64,000 nucleotides of DNA from Rubrobacter xylanophilus DSM 9941. Lineage in GTDB: Bacteria; Actinomycetota; Rubrobacteria; Rubrobacterales; Rubrobacteraceae. The stretch lies in the NCBI RefSeq assembly GCF_000014185.1, contig NC_008148.1, forward strand, positions 2,646,001 through 2,710,000, read 5' to 3'. Each line of letters opens with the position of its first letter. Position 1 is the first letter of the stretch. The notes below the pieces were generated by a model, which was not told the origin of the DNA, searched no databases, and worked only from the letters and a program-made list of their open reading frames with translations. Positions 16,514 through 24,780 of this stretch are shown piece by piece. A program made the translations under genes and the position numbers.

Positions 16514-16543
16514 GCCGCCCTCCGTTCTCCGTCGGCGTCTTCC

Positions 16544-17014
16544 TCACGCCCATTGTAGGGGCGCGCCAGCGTCTCCGGCTTCTCGATTCCTGACCGGTCT
16601 GCTCACCTGCTTCGCCACGCACGGCGGAATCCCCTCCTCGCGCGCCGCCCGGCGCCGGTAGACGCTCGGCGGCACGCCTACCAGCTCGGCAAAGCGGGTG
16701 CTGAAGGTGCCCGGCGAGGAGAAGCCGACCGCGAAGCAGACCTCCGTGACGCTGAGGTCGCCGCGGCGCAGCAGCGCCATCGCCCGCTCGATGCGCCGCG
16801 TCATCAGGTAGCTGTACGGCGGCTCGCCGTAGGCCAGCCGGAACTGACGGCTGAGGTGGCCCGCGGACATGTGCGCCCCGCGGGCGAGCTCCCCCACGTC
16901 CAGGGGCCGGGAGTACTCCCGGTCGATCCGGTCGCGGACGCGGCGCAGCCAGACCAGGTCCTCCGGCCTCGTGCGGCGGGAAAGCCCATCGCCCCGTCCT
17001 CGCTCTCCTGCCAT
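16544..17014 (-). CDS. AraC-family transcriptional regulator
   Basis: 156 residues, essentially only the two-HTH DNA-binding domain: RPLDVGELARGAHMSAGHLS (first HTH) and LSVTEVCFAVGFSSPGTFST (second HTH), then the conserved FAELVGVPPSVYRRR tail. There is no sensor domain, as in the small AraC proteins that pair with VOC/DUF1801 genes. A TATCAT -10 (17021-17026, minus strand) ends 6 bases before ATG 17014, giving a leaderless mRNA. It probably controls this operon. Confidence 0.9.
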   Translation of the reverse strand: MAGERGRGDGLSRRTRPEDLVWLRRVRDRIDREYSRPLDVGELARGAHMSAGHLSRQFRLAYGEPPYSYLMTRRIERAMALLRRGDLSVTEVCFAVGFSSPGTFSTRFAELVGVPPSVYRRRAAREEGIPPCVAKQVSRPVRNREAGDAGAPLQWA

Positions 17015-17020
17015 TCCCGA

Positions 17021-17026
17021 ATGATA
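17021..17026 (-). promoter_or_regulatory. -10 element for leaderless araC-type gene
   Basis: Minus-strand TATCAT, 6 bases before ATG 17014. Confidence 0.5.
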
Positions 17027-17083
17027 CAGGAGAGCCCGAAAGACACAGCCCCAGAAAAAGCGCAGGGTCCGCGCGGGAGGCCC

Positions 17084-17896
17084 CTACCCCGGCCCCTCCT
17101 CCGCCGGGACGAGCCCCACGGCCCTGGCCCAGGCCCCGCTCCCCTTCTCCACCTTGACCGGAAAGCAGACGAGCGTGGAGCCCACCGCGGGCAGCTGCTC
17201 CAGGTTGGCCAGCTTCTCGACCTGGCAGTACTCGCGCTCCGCGCCGGCGAAGTGGGCCGGCCACAGCAGGGAAGGGTCCCGCCTCCTCCGCCACTCGGCG
17301 CCGATGAGCGGGTATGGCCTGTCCAGGCTCCAGGCGTCGGTCCCCACGAGGCGGACGCCCCTCTCCACCAGGTAGAGCACCGCCTCCCTCCCCAGCCCGC
17401 ACCCGCGCTCGAAGAACTCCCCCGCGCCCCAGCACGCTCCGGCGCCCGTGCGGAAGAGCACGGCCTCGCCGGGAGAGAGCACGTGCCCCATCCCCTCCAG
17501 CCGCCCTTCGATCTCCTCCGCCGGGATCATGAACCCGTCGGGCAGGTCGGAGACGTCCAGGACCACCGCGGGGCCCAAGAACCAAGACAGCGGCACCTCG
17601 TCCACGGTCCTCGCCCGCTCCCCCGCGGAGAAGGGCGCGTAGTGGAAGGGGGCGTCCACGTGGGTGGAGGCGTGGGTCGAGGCCTCCACGTACTCCCCCG
17701 CGAAGCCCAGCCCACCCGGCAGCGCCGCCTCCGGTATCCCGAACAGCTGCCGCCAGAGCGCGGCCCCCTCCTGGTGGGTGATGCGGCGCAGGCGCGGCGG
17801 GGAGGGCTCGCTCTCGGTGGGGCCCAACGGCCGGCTCAGGTCCACCAGGCGGAAGCGCCCGCCGGGAAGGTGCACGATCTCCTGCCGCTCCTCCAT
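17084..17896 (-). CDS. Cyclase-family metal hydrolase (kynurenine formamidase fold)
   Basis: A 270-residue enzyme of the cyclase/KynB-like superfamily, metal-dependent amidohydrolases acting on N-formyl or cyclic amide substrates. The metal motif HxxTHxDAPFH appears as HASTHVDAPFHY; a further region LVGTDAWSLDRPYP is typical. ATG 17896 (MEERQEIVHLPGG) is preferred over 17953 because GGGAGG lies 8 bases before it. The substrate is unknown; no tryptophan-degradation genes are nearby. It is divergent from the TRIC-type channel gene with a 99-base gap. Confidence 0.85.
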   Translation of the reverse strand: MEERQEIVHLPGGRFRLVDLSRPLGPTESEPSPPRLRRITHQEGAALWRQLFGIPEAALPGGLGFAGEYVEASTHASTHVDAPFHYAPFSAGERARTVDEVPLSWFLGPAVVLDVSDLPDGFMIPAEEIEGRLEGMGHVLSPGEAVLFRTGAGACWGAGEFFERGCGLGREAVLYLVERGVRLVGTDAWSLDRPYPLIGAEWRRRRDPSLLWPAHFAGAEREYCQVEKLANLEQLPAVGSTLVCFPVKVEKGSGAWARAVGLVPAEEGPG

Positions 17897-17983
17897 CCTC
17901 CTGACCGCCTCCCTTCCATGTCTCCAGAACCCCGCACGCGGCGGGAAGCGCAAGACGATCCCGTACGCCCGCCGCTCCTACGC

Positions 17984-17989
17984 TACGAT
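17984..17989 (+). promoter_or_regulatory. -10 element for leaderless TRIC-type gene
   Basis: TACGAT ends 6 bases before ATG 17996. Confidence 0.45.
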
Positions 17990-17995
17990 ACCAGC

Positions 17996-18643
17996 ATGCC
18001 CGAGCCCTCGGGATCGACGCTGATGCTGGCGCTGGACCTCGCCGGGACCTTCGCCTTCGGGCTGAGCGGGGCCCTGGCCGGGGTGCGCGCTCGCCTGGAC
18101 CTCTACGGCGTCGTGGTGCTGGCCGCGGTGGTGGGGCTCGCCGGAGGGATCACCCGCGACATCCTGCTCGGGGCGCTGCCCCCGGCCACCTTCAGCGACT
18201 GGCGCTACCTGGCCACCGTGGTCTGCGCCGCCCTCCTGACCTTCTTCGCCCACCCCACCCTGGAGCGCTTCTCGCGCCCGGTGGCCGTCTTCGACGCCGC
18301 CGGCCTCTCGCTGTTCTGCGTCACCGGGGCGACCAAGGCCCTGGACTTCCAGGTGGGGGCCGTGCAGGCGGTGCTGCTCGGCGTCATCACCGCGACCGGC
18401 GGGGGGATGCTGCGCGACGTGCTGGTGCGCGAGATCCCGACGGTGCTGCGCAACGAGCTGTACGCCGTGCCCGCGCTCGTCGGGGCGTCCATCGTGGTCG
18501 CGGCCTCCAAGCTCGGCCACGACCCGGGGGTCGCCTCGGTGGCCGCGGCGGCGACCTGCTTCCTCATCCGCCTGGCGAGCCTGCGCTTCGGCATCGAGCT
18601 GCCCACCGCCCCCACCGACCGCGACAAGCCCCCCGACCGGTAG
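17996..18643 (+). CDS. TRIC-type (UPF0126) cation channel family membrane protein
   Basis: 215 residues with two repeats of the UPF0126 unit, each about three membrane helices: the first contains [17 protein letters not shown], the second [20 protein letters not shown]; the GG-x-x-RD-x-L motifs are the family hallmark and line the pore in prokaryotic TRIC structures. A trimeric potassium or other monovalent cation channel is expected. ATG 17996 directly follows a -10 element; the frame upstream is non-coding shadow. The C-terminus after LRFGIELP is a short charged tail. Confidence 0.88.
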   Translation: MPEPSGSTLMLALDLAGTFAFGLSGALAGVRARLDLYGVVVLAAVVGLAGGITRDILLGALPPATFSDWRYLATVVCAALLTFFAHPTLERFSRPVAVFDAAGLSLFCVTGATKALDFQVGAVQAVLLGVITATGGGMLRDVLVREIPTVLRNELYAVPALVGASIVVAASKLGHDPGVASVAAAATCFLIRLASLRFGIELPTAPTDRDKPPDR

Positions 18644-19002
18644 GAGACCGCACCGCCCGCCGGGCGCGGGGAAATACACCGGTGTCGCCTCCTACCGCCT
18701 CGAGTACTTTTCGACAGAGCCGACCTCGAAAGGGAGCAGGTCCGGCGGAGGCGGGAGGGCGCCCTGTACGGAAGGACGGGGCGGGAAATCCTCCTTCCGG
18801 CCGATGCCGCCCCCGTCCCCACAGTGCAACATCGGGGGGCTCGCCGGGAGGGCCGTCCTCCCGAAGGGCGTGCGGCAGGCAGGCGCGAGAGAAAGAGGAG
18901 GTGGCAGGAGAATGCGCGAGCAGGCGGGAAGCGCAAGGACCACCGGCGTCTGGGCGTCCGCGGGCACCGGTTCGGCGGCGACCTCTCCGGGGTCGCCCGG
19001 GA
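18644..19002. other. Non-coding stretch between the TRIC and ABC genes
   Basis: No convincing gene. A frame continuous with the ABC ATPase contains ATG 18912 after an AGGAGG, but the 39 codons behind it are Gly/Ser/Thr/Ala-rich and unlike an ABC protein N-terminus. I see no tRNA, strong hairpin or repeat here. The right end carries the ABC promoter. Confidence 0.5.
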
Positions 19003-19008
19003 TATCAT
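19003..19008 (+). promoter_or_regulatory. -10 element of the ABC exporter operon
   Basis: TATCAT 20 bases before ATG 19029; an AAAGGAG ribosome-binding site lies in between, so this transcript has a short leader. Confidence 0.45.
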
Positions 19009-19028
19009 GGGGCCGTAAAGGAGAGCTT

Positions 19029-19985
19029 ATGGGAGTTGCGATCGAACACGAGGAGCGGTCCCGGCCGGCCATCTCCATCTCCGGGCTCTACAAGACCTAC
19101 GCCTCCGGCCTGGAGGCGCTCAAGGGGATAGACCTGGAGATCCGGCGCGGCGAGATCTTCGCCCTCCTCGGGCCGAACGGGGCCGGGAAGACGACGCTCA
19201 TCGGGATCGTCTGCGGGCTGGTGAACGCCAGCCGGGGGAAGGTGCTCGTCGACGGGCACGACATAGTCTCCGGCTACCGAGAGGCGCGCTCCCTCGTCGG
19301 GCTCGTCCCGCAGGAGCTCGTGACCGAGGCCTTCGAGACGGTGTGGGACACCGTCAGCTTCAGCCGGGGGCTCTTCGGCAGGCCACAAGACCCCGGACAC
19401 GTGGAGAAGGTGCTGCGGGAGCTCTCGCTGTGGGACAAGAGGGACGAGAAGATCATGGCGCTCTCCGGCGGGATGAAGCGGCGGGTCATGATCGCCAAGG
19501 CGCTCGCCCACGAGCCGCGCATCCTCTTTCTGGACGAGCCGACGGCGGGCGTGGACGTGGAGCTCAGGCGCGAGATGTGGGGCACGGTGCGCCGCCTGCG
19601 CGAGAGCGGCGTGACGATCATCCTCACCACCCACTACATCGAGGAGGCCGAGGAGCTGGCCGACCGCATCGGCGTCATAAACCGCGGCGAGCTGGTGCTC
19701 GTCGAGGAGAAGCGGGAGCTGATGCGCAAGCTCGGCAGGAAGAAGCTGACGCTGCAGCTCGCGGAGAGGCTCGAGGAGGTACCGCCCGCGCTCGCCGGCT
19801 ACCGGCTGGAGCTCTCCGGGGACGGCAGGGAGCTGGTCTACACCTACGAGACGCAGGCCGGGCGGGTGGGCATCGCCTCGCTGCTCGCCGACCTGAACGC
19901 GGCGGGCATCCGCTTCGAGGACCTGCAGACCGAGCAGAGCACGCTGGAGGAGATCTTCGTCGGCCTGGTGAGAGGAGAGCGATGA
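19029..19985 (+). CDS. ABC transporter ATP-binding protein (ABC-2/DrrA type)
   Basis: 318-residue ATPase of an ABC-2 exporter. Walker [13 protein letters not shown] (about residue 54), Q-loop VPQELV, signature [15 protein letters not shown], Walker [13 protein letters not shown] and switch His TTHYIEE are intact. The C-terminal extension (about residues 225-318) is the DrrA-type regulatory region ending [20 protein letters not shown] 19029 has AAAGGAG 6 bases upstream. Its TGA overlaps the permease ATG, so subunits are made together. The exported substrate (drug, lipid or polysaccharide) cannot be told. Confidence 0.94.
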   Translation: MGVAIEHEERSRPAISISGLYKTYASGLEALKGIDLEIRRGEIFALLGPNGAGKTTLIGIVCGLVNASRGKVLVDGHDIVSGYREARSLVGLVPQELVTEAFETVWDTVSFSRGLFGRPQDPGHVEKVLRELSLWDKRDEKIMALSGGMKRRVMIAKALAHEPRILFLDEPTAGVDVELRREMWGTVRRLRESGVTIILTTHYIEEAEELADRIGVINRGELVLVEEKRELMRKLGRKKLTLQLAERLEEVPPALAGYRLELSGDGRELVYTYETQAGRVGIASLLADLNAAGIRFEDLQTEQSTLEEIFVGLVRGER

Positions 19986-20743
19986 ACCTCTACGCGATAC
20001 GCGCGATCTACAAGTTCGAGATGGCCCGCACCTTCCGCACGCTGCTGCAGAGCGTCGTCTCGCCGGTCGTCTCGACCTCGCTGTACTTCGTCGTCTTCGG
20101 CGCGGCCATCGGCACGCGCATAACCGACGTGGACGGGGTTCCCTACGGCGCGTTCATCGTGCCGGGGCTCGTCATGCTCTCCCTGCTGACCCAGAGCATC
20201 TCCAACGCCTCGTTCGGGATCTTCTTCCCGAAGTTCACCGGCACGATCTACGAGGTGCTCTCCGCCCCGGTCTCCTGGCTCGAGGTGGTCATCGGCTACG
20301 TCGGGGCGGCGGCGACCAAGTCCGTGGGGCTCGGCCTGATCATCCTGGCCACCTCCTCCCTGTTCGTGCCGCTGCAGATAGAGCACCCCCTCTGGATGCT
20401 CTCGTTCCTCCTGCTCACCGCCGTCACGTTCTGCCTCTTCGGTTTCGTCCTGGGGATCTGGGCCGAGAACTTCGAGAAGCTGCAGCTCGTGCCGTTCCTC
20501 ATCGTCACGCCCCTGGTCTTCCTCGGCGGCAGCTTCTACTCCATCGAGATGCTCCCCCCCTTCTGGCAGACGGCGAGCCTCTTCAACCCGGTGGTCTACC
20601 TGATCAGCGCCTTCCGCTGGAGCTTCTACGGCTCCTCCGACGTGAGCGTCGGGGTGAGCGTGGCGATGACGCTGCTCTTCCTGGCCGCCTGCCTGCTGGT
20701 GGTGCGCTGGATCTTCAAGACCGGCTACCACCTTAGGACCTGA
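19982..20743 (+). CDS. ABC-2 type permease
   Basis: 253 residues with about six membrane helices in the ABC-2 pattern: amphipathic [18 protein letters not shown], then [25 protein letters not shown], a coupling region [18 protein letters not shown], and the conserved [15 protein letters not shown] before the last loop. It partners the ATPase upstream (ATGA overlap). The pair probably forms a homodimeric permease with two ATPases. Confidence 0.92.
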   Translation: MNLYAIRAIYKFEMARTFRTLLQSVVSPVVSTSLYFVVFGAAIGTRITDVDGVPYGAFIVPGLVMLSLLTQSISNASFGIFFPKFTGTIYEVLSAPVSWLEVVIGYVGAAATKSVGLGLIILATSSLFVPLQIEHPLWMLSFLLLTAVTFCLFGFVLGIWAENFEKLQLVPFLIVTPLVFLGGSFYSIEMLPPFWQTASLFNPVVYLISAFRWSFYGSSDVSVGVSVAMTLLFLAACLLVVRWIFKTGYHLRT

Positions 20744-20783
20744 GAGCCCGCTACACCCGCACAAGCCCGGCGCGGCGGATTTT

Positions 20784-20798
20784 CGTGCAACGTGCACG
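20784..20798 (+). promoter_or_regulatory. 15-bp palindrome upstream of modA
   Basis: CGTGCA-ACG-TGCACG, perfect arms of 6 bases. It lies 84 bases before the modA start and just upstream of a weak -10 (TAGCAT at 20822), a fitting position for a regulator of molybdate uptake. It does not resemble the enterobacterial ModE site. Confidence 0.45.
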
Positions 20799-20881
20799 GA
20801 GACGGGGCGGCCGCCTTCCCCTAGCATTGTCGTTCAGGGAGACCCGAGACGCAAAACCCTGACCCTGGGGAGGTGCGGCGC

Positions 20882-21742
20882 TTGCCCGGAAAAAGAGGCG
20901 GACGAGGAGGTTTCCGGGGCGCGCGCGGGACGCTGGCCCTGCTGCTGGGGCTGGCGGTGGTCGCCGCCGCCTCCTGCGGGGGCGCGGGAGGGGAAGGCAA
21001 CCCCGGCGGCGAGAGGGGCGGCACGCTCACCGTCTTCGCCGCCTCCTCCCTGACGGACGCCTTCGGCGAGCTCGCCCGGGACTTCGAGAAGCGGCACGAG
21101 GGGGTAGAGGTGCGGGCCAGCTACGCGAGCAGCTCGACGCTCGCCACCCAGATCATCCAGGGAGCCCCCGCCGACGTCTTCGCCTCGGCCGACCAGCAAC
21201 AGATGCAGAACGTCGCCGACGAGGGCCTGCTCTCCGGGAAGCCCCGGGTCTTCGCCCGCAACCGCGAGGTGGTGATAGCGCCCGCGGACAACCCCGCGGG
21301 CATCCGGGGCTTCGGGGACCTCTCCAGGCCCGGCATCAGGCTCGTCCTGGCCGCAGAGGAGGTGCCGGCGGCCGAGTACGCCGAGCAGATCCTCCGCAAG
21401 GCCTCCGAAGACCCCTCCTACGGCCCCGAGTTCCGCCGGGCCGTCCTCGACAACATCGTCTCGCGCGAGGAGGACGTGAGGGCGGCGGTCAACCGCGTCG
21501 TCGCCGGGGACGCCGACGCGACCTTCTGCTACGCCTCGGACGTCACCCCCGACGTCCGGGAGAAGGTGCGGATCATAGAGATCCCCGAGGAGCTGAACGT
21601 CGTGGCCACCTACCCGATAGCGGTGGTGAGGGGCGCAAAAGACCCGGGGCTCGCCCGGGAGTGGGTCGAGCTGGTGCTCTCCGGTGAGGGCCAGCGCGTG
21701 CTGAGGAAGTGGGGCTTTATGCCGGCCGCCCGGGAGCCTTGA
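20882..21742 (+). CDS. modA: Molybdate ABC transporter substrate-binding lipoprotein
   Basis: 286 residues. A basic N-region and hydrophobic helix end in VAAASCGG, a lipobox with the lipidated Cys, so the protein is anchored outside the membrane. The mature part is ModA: TVFAASSLTDAFGELARDFE (oxyanion-binding Ser in AASSL), SYASSSTLATQI, GAPADVFASADQ, and C-terminal YPIAVVRGAKDPGLAREWVE. It captures molybdate (possibly tungstate). TTG 20882 follows GGGGAGG by 8 bases and is preferred over GTG 20873. The TGA overlaps the TTG start of modB. Confidence 0.92.
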   Translation: MPGKRGGRGGFRGARGTLALLLGLAVVAAASCGGAGGEGNPGGERGGTLTVFAASSLTDAFGELARDFEKRHEGVEVRASYASSSTLATQIIQGAPADVFASADQQQMQNVADEGLLSGKPRVFARNREVVIAPADNPAGIRGFGDLSRPGIRLVLAAEEVPAAEYAEQILRKASEDPSYGPEFRRAVLDNIVSREEDVRAAVNRVVAGDADATFCYASDVTPDVREKVRIIEIPEELNVVATYPIAVVRGAKDPGLAREWVELVLSGEGQRVLRKWGFMPAAREP

Positions 21743-22578
21743 GAAGCGGCAAGCACGACAGGAGGAGCGCCCCCGCCCTCTCCGGTAGAGAGTGGCTCGC
21801 CTCCGGGCTGATGGTCGGCGCTTTGGGCCTCCTGGCGGGGTTTGTCGCGGTGCCGATCCTGAGCCTCGTCCTCTGGACCGTGAGGGAGGACTCCTGGCAC
21901 GCCATGGCCTCCCCAGTCGCCCTGGAGGCCCTGGTGCTGAGCGTAAAGACCACCTCCGCGACCATGGTCCTGCTGGTGCTCGTCGGCACCCCCGCTGCCT
22001 ACCTGCTGGCCAGAAAGGACTTTCCCGGGGCGCGCGCGCTGAACACCCTGGTGGAGCTCCCGGTGGTCTTGCCCCCCTCGGCGGCGGGAATCGCGCTCCT
22101 GCTGGCCTTCGGGCGCTCCGGGCTCCTGGGGGAGAGGCTCTACGCCTTTGGTATAGAGCTGAGCTTCACCACCGTGGCGGTGGTGATGGCGGAGGTCTTC
22201 GTGGCGGCCCCCTTCTACGTGCGGCAGGCCGCGACCGGTTTTCTGAGCGTCGACAGGAGCATAGAGGAGGCCGCGCTGGTCGACGGGGCGGACCGGGTCC
22301 GGGCGTTCTTCAGCGTGACCGTGCCCCTGGCGTTCCCGGCGCTCGTGGCGGGCGCGATAACCGCTTGGGCGCGGGCGCTGGGCGAGTTCGGCGCGACGAT
22401 CATCTTCGCGGGCAACTTCCGGGGCATCACGCAGACCATCCCCCTGGCGATCTACTCGGAGTTCCAGAGGAACATCGACGCCGCGGTGGCGCTCTCGGTG
22501 CTGGTGCTGGGCTTCGCCTTCACCGTTATACTCGCGGTGCGGCACCTCACGCGCAGGGCCACCGAGCAAAGAGGCTGA
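21739..22578 (+). CDS. modB: Molybdate ABC transporter permease
   Basis: 279 residues with about six membrane helices. The binding-protein-dependent permease signature EEAALVDGADRVRAFFSVTV (EAA loop) contacts the ATPase, and GAITAWARALGEFGATIIFA is characteristic of ModB/CysT-type permeases. The start is TTG 21739, overlapping modA's stop as TTGA; earlier GTGs lie inside modA. No modC follows: the next gene is a small amphi-Trp protein, so the ATPase must be encoded elsewhere or be shared. Confidence 0.92.
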   Translation: MRSGKHDRRSAPALSGREWLASGLMVGALGLLAGFVAVPILSLVLWTVREDSWHAMASPVALEALVLSVKTTSATMVLLVLVGTPAAYLLARKDFPGARALNTLVELPVVLPPSAAGIALLLAFGRSGLLGERLYAFGIELSFTTVAVVMAEVFVAAPFYVRQAATGFLSVDRSIEEAALVDGADRVRAFFSVTVPLAFPALVAGAITAWARALGEFGATIIFAGNFRGITQTIPLAIYSEFQRNIDAAVALSVLVLGFAFTVILAVRHLTRRATEQRG

Positions 22579-22645
22579 GCGGGAGCGCCCCGGGCCGCGG
22601 TATGCTTTCTTCCGGAAGACGGCCCGAGCACAAGGAGGAGCGGGA

Positions 22646-22870
22646 TTGGCCGAGAGGCGGGACAGGGACGTGGAGCGGGTCTACTCGACGCAGGAGTTCG
22701 TGGCCAAGCTGCGCCGGCTCGCGGACGCGCTGGAGTCCGGGGACCGGTTCGAGATCCAGGTGGCGGGCGAGAGGATCTACGTCCCCGCCCGCGCGGAGTT
22801 CAACGTGGAGCACGAGCGGGAGGGGGACGAGGAGGAGCTGGAGTTCCAGCTGAAGTGGAAGAACGGCTGA
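22646..22870 (+). CDS. Amphi-Trp domain protein
   Basis: 74 residues: RVYSTQEFVAKLRRLADALE, FEIQVAGERIYVPARAEFNV, and a C-terminal LEFQLKWKNG. This is the small amphi-Trp domain (named for its amphipathic strand with Trp), found in bacteria and archaea; its function is not established. AAGGAGG lies 5 bases before the TTG start at 22646. A link to the molybdate genes is positional only (67-base gap). Confidence 0.8.
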   Translation: MAERRDRDVERVYSTQEFVAKLRRLADALESGDRFEIQVAGERIYVPARAEFNVEHEREGDEEELEFQLKWKNG

Positions 22871-22874
22871 GGGA

Positions 22875-23399
22875 TCAGCCCTCCCCCCAGAGCTCGATGA
22901 GCGGCCCCTCCTCCCCGAAGAGCGGGTCCCGCTCCGGCAGGGGGACCCTCCGGATGTTCTCCAGCGCCCGGGGACGCTCGCCGGGCTCCCCGGTGCACAG
23001 ATCCCAGGACTGTCCGGCAGGGTAGGCCCCGACGACGAGCAGGTCGCGGCTCGCCCCCCTGTTGCAGTGCCCCACGCCAGCGGGGATGGCCACGGCATCC
23101 CCCTCGCGCACCTCCAGCGTGACCCCTCCCTCGCCGCCGAAGGTCACCCGGGCGGCCCCCCGGGCCACCCCGAGCACCTCGTGGGCGGTGCTGTGGTAGT
23201 GGTGGTACCCGAAGATCCCGTCGCGCCACATCCCGCCCCAGCCGTTGCTCCGGAAGCGCCCCTCGAAGCCCCCCGCCCCTCCGCCGGGCAGCGCCCCCCT
23301 GTAGACGAGCAGCGGCAGCCGGGGGTTGTTGGGGATCCGCCCGTCGTCCCCGAAGCGGTACGAGAGCACCTCTATCCCCCCGAAAGCCCTCGAAGCCAT
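22875..23399 (-). CDS. Cupin-domain protein (YjlB-like)
   Basis: 174 residues with one cupin barrel: HHYHSTAHEVLGVARGAARV is the first metal-binding motif (several His, one Glu), and VREGDAVAIPAGVGHCN the second with its His. N-terminal IPNNPRLPLLVYRGAL is typical of the YjlB family, whose role is unknown. Start ATG 23399 is preceded by GGAAGGAGGAGG. The gene converges on the amphi-Trp gene with a 4-base gap. Confidence 0.85.
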   Translation of the reverse strand: MASRAFGGIEVLSYRFGDDGRIPNNPRLPLLVYRGALPGGGAGGFEGRFRSNGWGGMWRDGIFGYHHYHSTAHEVLGVARGAARVTFGGEGGVTLEVREGDAVAIPAGVGHCNRGASRDLLVVGAYPAGQSWDLCTGEPGERPRALENIRRVPLPERDPLFGEEGPLIELWGEG

Positions 23400-23470
23400 C
23401 GCGCAGCCCTCCTCCTTCCGCTACCATACCCCCGCAGCCAACCGGAAAAGCGGGAGGGGGTCTCTGCCAC

Positions 23471-23710
23471 ATGCCCTATCTGGAAGGATACCTCCGGGCC
23501 GAAGGCGCCGGCGAAGCCGGGCACACCGGCTACGTCTTCGAGATCGAGGTGGACATGTCCGCCGTGGAGAACGCCGGGGAGCTGGTCGGCGAACAGCTCG
23601 CCATAACCGGCGACGTGGAGATGGTGGACCTCCCGAGCCGCGGGAAGATCCTGGTCTTCAAGGTGACCTCCGCCGCCACCATAGAAGAGGAGCCCGAAGA
23701 GGAGGCGTAG
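23471..23710 (+). CDS. Small acidic protein of unknown function
   Basis: 79 residues, beta-rich pattern (TGYVFEIEVDMSAVENAGEL, then ITGDVEMVDLPSRGKILVFK) with an acidic tail EEEPEEEA. GGGAGGGGG lies 14 bases before ATG 23471. GC-rich third positions and the following palindrome support a real gene. No family is recognised. Divergent from the cupin gene. Confidence 0.65.
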   Translation: MPYLEGYLRAEGAGEAGHTGYVFEIEVDMSAVENAGELVGEQLAITGDVEMVDLPSRGKILVFKVTSAATIEEEPEEEA

Positions 23711-23712
23711 AA

Positions 23713-23738
23713 AGGGCCGGGGGTGCGCACCCCCGGCC
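23713..23738. terminator. 26-bp perfect palindrome, bidirectional terminator
   Basis: Arms GGGCCGGGGGTGC and GCACCCCCGGCCC abut without a loop. It lies immediately after the stop at 23710 and 51 bases beyond the stop of the convergent gene at 23790. No T-tract on either side. Confidence 0.6.
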
Positions 23739-23789
23739 CCGAATCCCCGGCCTTTCCGCAAAAAGACCGGCTTCTCTCGCTCCCGTTCC

Positions 23790-24029
23790 CTACTTGCGCC
23801 GCAGCACGGCGAAGGTCAGGATGCCCGAGCCGAGCAGCAGAGCCGCCGCGGGCAGCAGAACCGCAGGACCACCGCTCGAAGGCAGGCCGCCAGCAGTCCC
23901 CTGTCCGGAGACCGTCTGCTCCAGGCCGGTCTGCTCCATCACCGCGGTGTCCTCCTGGGCAAAGGCAGCCGACGCCATGACCATCACGGTCATCAGCGCG
24001 GCAACCGCCAACACCAAAACCCGCTTCAT
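23790..24029 (-). CDS. Small secreted peptide with LPSSG sorting-like signal
   Basis: 79 residues: signal peptide MKRVLVLAVAALMTVMVMAS ending AFA, a 30-residue mature part (QEDTAVMEQTGLEQTVSGQG), then GGLPSSGGP, a hydrophobic helix and the basic tail LRRK. This is the layout of a sortase substrate, with LPSSG in place of LPXTG, leaving only a tiny surface-exposed peptide. If no sortase accepts it, the peptide would simply stay as a membrane protein. AAGGAGGG lies before ATG 24029. An AT-rich stretch further upstream is likely promoter DNA. Confidence 0.75.
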   Translation of the reverse strand: MKRVLVLAVAALMTVMVMASAAFAQEDTAVMEQTGLEQTVSGQGTAGGLPSSGGPAVLLPAAALLLGSGILTFAVLRRK

Positions 24030-24119
24030 TCTCCCTCCTTCTGCGTCCGTTCCGCTCTCAAGCAGCCTACACACTCCTCTCCACGAGAGAAGTGGCAACA
24101 TTTTACCCACTCCGAACCG

Positions 24120-24165
24120 AGAAGTCTCCATTATCTTAATGATTTTTAATAAATTTAATATGGAT
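24120..24165. promoter_or_regulatory. AT-rich patch upstream of the LPSSG peptide gene
   Basis: About 45 bases with very few G or C (TTTTTAATAAATTTAATATG is the core), unlike anything else in the window. It lies between the tRNA-Ser 3' end and the peptide gene and could be an UP element or a protein-binding site. Confidence 0.4.
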
Positions 24166-24190
24166 GCAGCATTGCCGGAGGGGGGAAGAG

Positions 24191-24275
24191 CGGGGGCAGT
24201 AGGATTCGAACCTACGGGCGCTCACGCGCCTCCGGTTTTCAAGACCGGCGCATTAGTCCGCTCTGCCATACCCCC
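24191..24275 (-). tRNA. tRNA-Ser (UGA)
   Basis: 85-nt class II tRNA with the long variable arm typical of Ser. Acceptor GGGGGTA pairs with TGCCCCC, discriminator G; anticodon loop CTTGAAA gives TGA; T arm GTAGG-TTCGAAT-CCTAC. CCA is not encoded. Confidence 0.95.
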
Positions 24276-24305
24276 GCGCCCTGGTGCGTTCCCTCTCTGG
24301 GGGAG

Positions 24306-24311
24306 ATTATA
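24306..24311 (-). promoter_or_regulatory. -10 element of tRNA-Ser
   Basis: Minus-strand TATAAT about 30 bases upstream of the tRNA 5' end. Confidence 0.55.
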
Positions 24312-24322
24312 CGACGCGGCCG

Positions 24323-24352
24323 TTGACGGGGGGAGCGGGGCGGGCATAGAAT
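24323..24352 (+). promoter_or_regulatory. Promoter of the PaaD-like/amidohydrolase operon
   Basis: TTGACG (24323-24328) and TAGAAT (24347-24352) with an 18-base spacer, 35 bases before GTG 24388. Confidence 0.65.
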
Positions 24353-24387
24353 GCAACCGTTGTTTTCAGGGTGAGGGAAAGGAGCGT

Positions 24388-24780
24388 GTGGAGGTGCCGG
24401 GAGCCACGGGCGATACGGCCCTGCGGCGGGAGGACGTCATCCGGGTGCTCGACGGGTGCTACGACCCCTGCTGCGAGGACCGCCGGATAAGCGTGGTGGA
24501 CATGGGCCTTGTAGAGGGCGTCGAGGTGGGCGGGGGCAGGGTGGGGATCAGGCTGCTCCTCACCAGCGGGTGGTGTCCCTTCGCGGCCCGGCTCATGGAG
24601 ACGATCCGGGAGCGGGTGGGGAGGCTGCCGGGGGTGGAGGAGGTCGAGGTGGAGGTGGTCTGGGATCCGGTCTGGAGTCCGGAGAGGATGAGCGAGGCGG
24701 CGCGGGAGAAGCTCCGGCTCCCCCTGGAGCGGCTCTTGCCGCTGCGCGAGGCACGGCTCGGGAGAGGAGGCGGGCGATGA
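24388..24780 (+). CDS. PaaD/MIP18-type (DUF59) iron-sulfur assembly protein
   Basis: 130 residues. Residues 10-105 form the DUF59 fold: DVIRVLDGCYDPCCEDRRIS, then VVDMGLVEGVEVGGGRVGIR, SGWCPFAARLMETIRERVGR and VEVEVVWDPVWSPERMSEAA. Cys in the SGWCP loop is the conserved, reactive cysteine of the family, which aids maturation of Fe-S or di-iron enzymes. The GTG start at 24388 follows AAAGGAG. Its TGA overlaps the amidohydrolase ATG. In actinobacterial propane monooxygenase operons a protein like this and an amidohydrolase accompany the oxygenase; here no oxygenase is present. Confidence 0.83.
   Translation: MEVPGATGDTALRREDVIRVLDGCYDPCCEDRRISVVDMGLVEGVEVGGGRVGIRLLLTSGWCPFAARLMETIRERVGRLPGVEEVEVEVVWDPVWSPERMSEAAREKLRLPLERLLPLREARLGRGGGR

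Noticed and set aside
15639-17585. Minus-strand open frame of 648 codons
   Set aside because: Only its last 155 codons (the FMN-binding protein) resemble a protein; the rest covers the VOC and AraC genes in another frame.
18804-19028. N-terminal extension of the ABC ATPase
   Set aside because: The extension is Gly/Ser/Thr-rich and lacks family similarity, while ATG 19029 has a good ribosome-binding site and the correct N-terminus.
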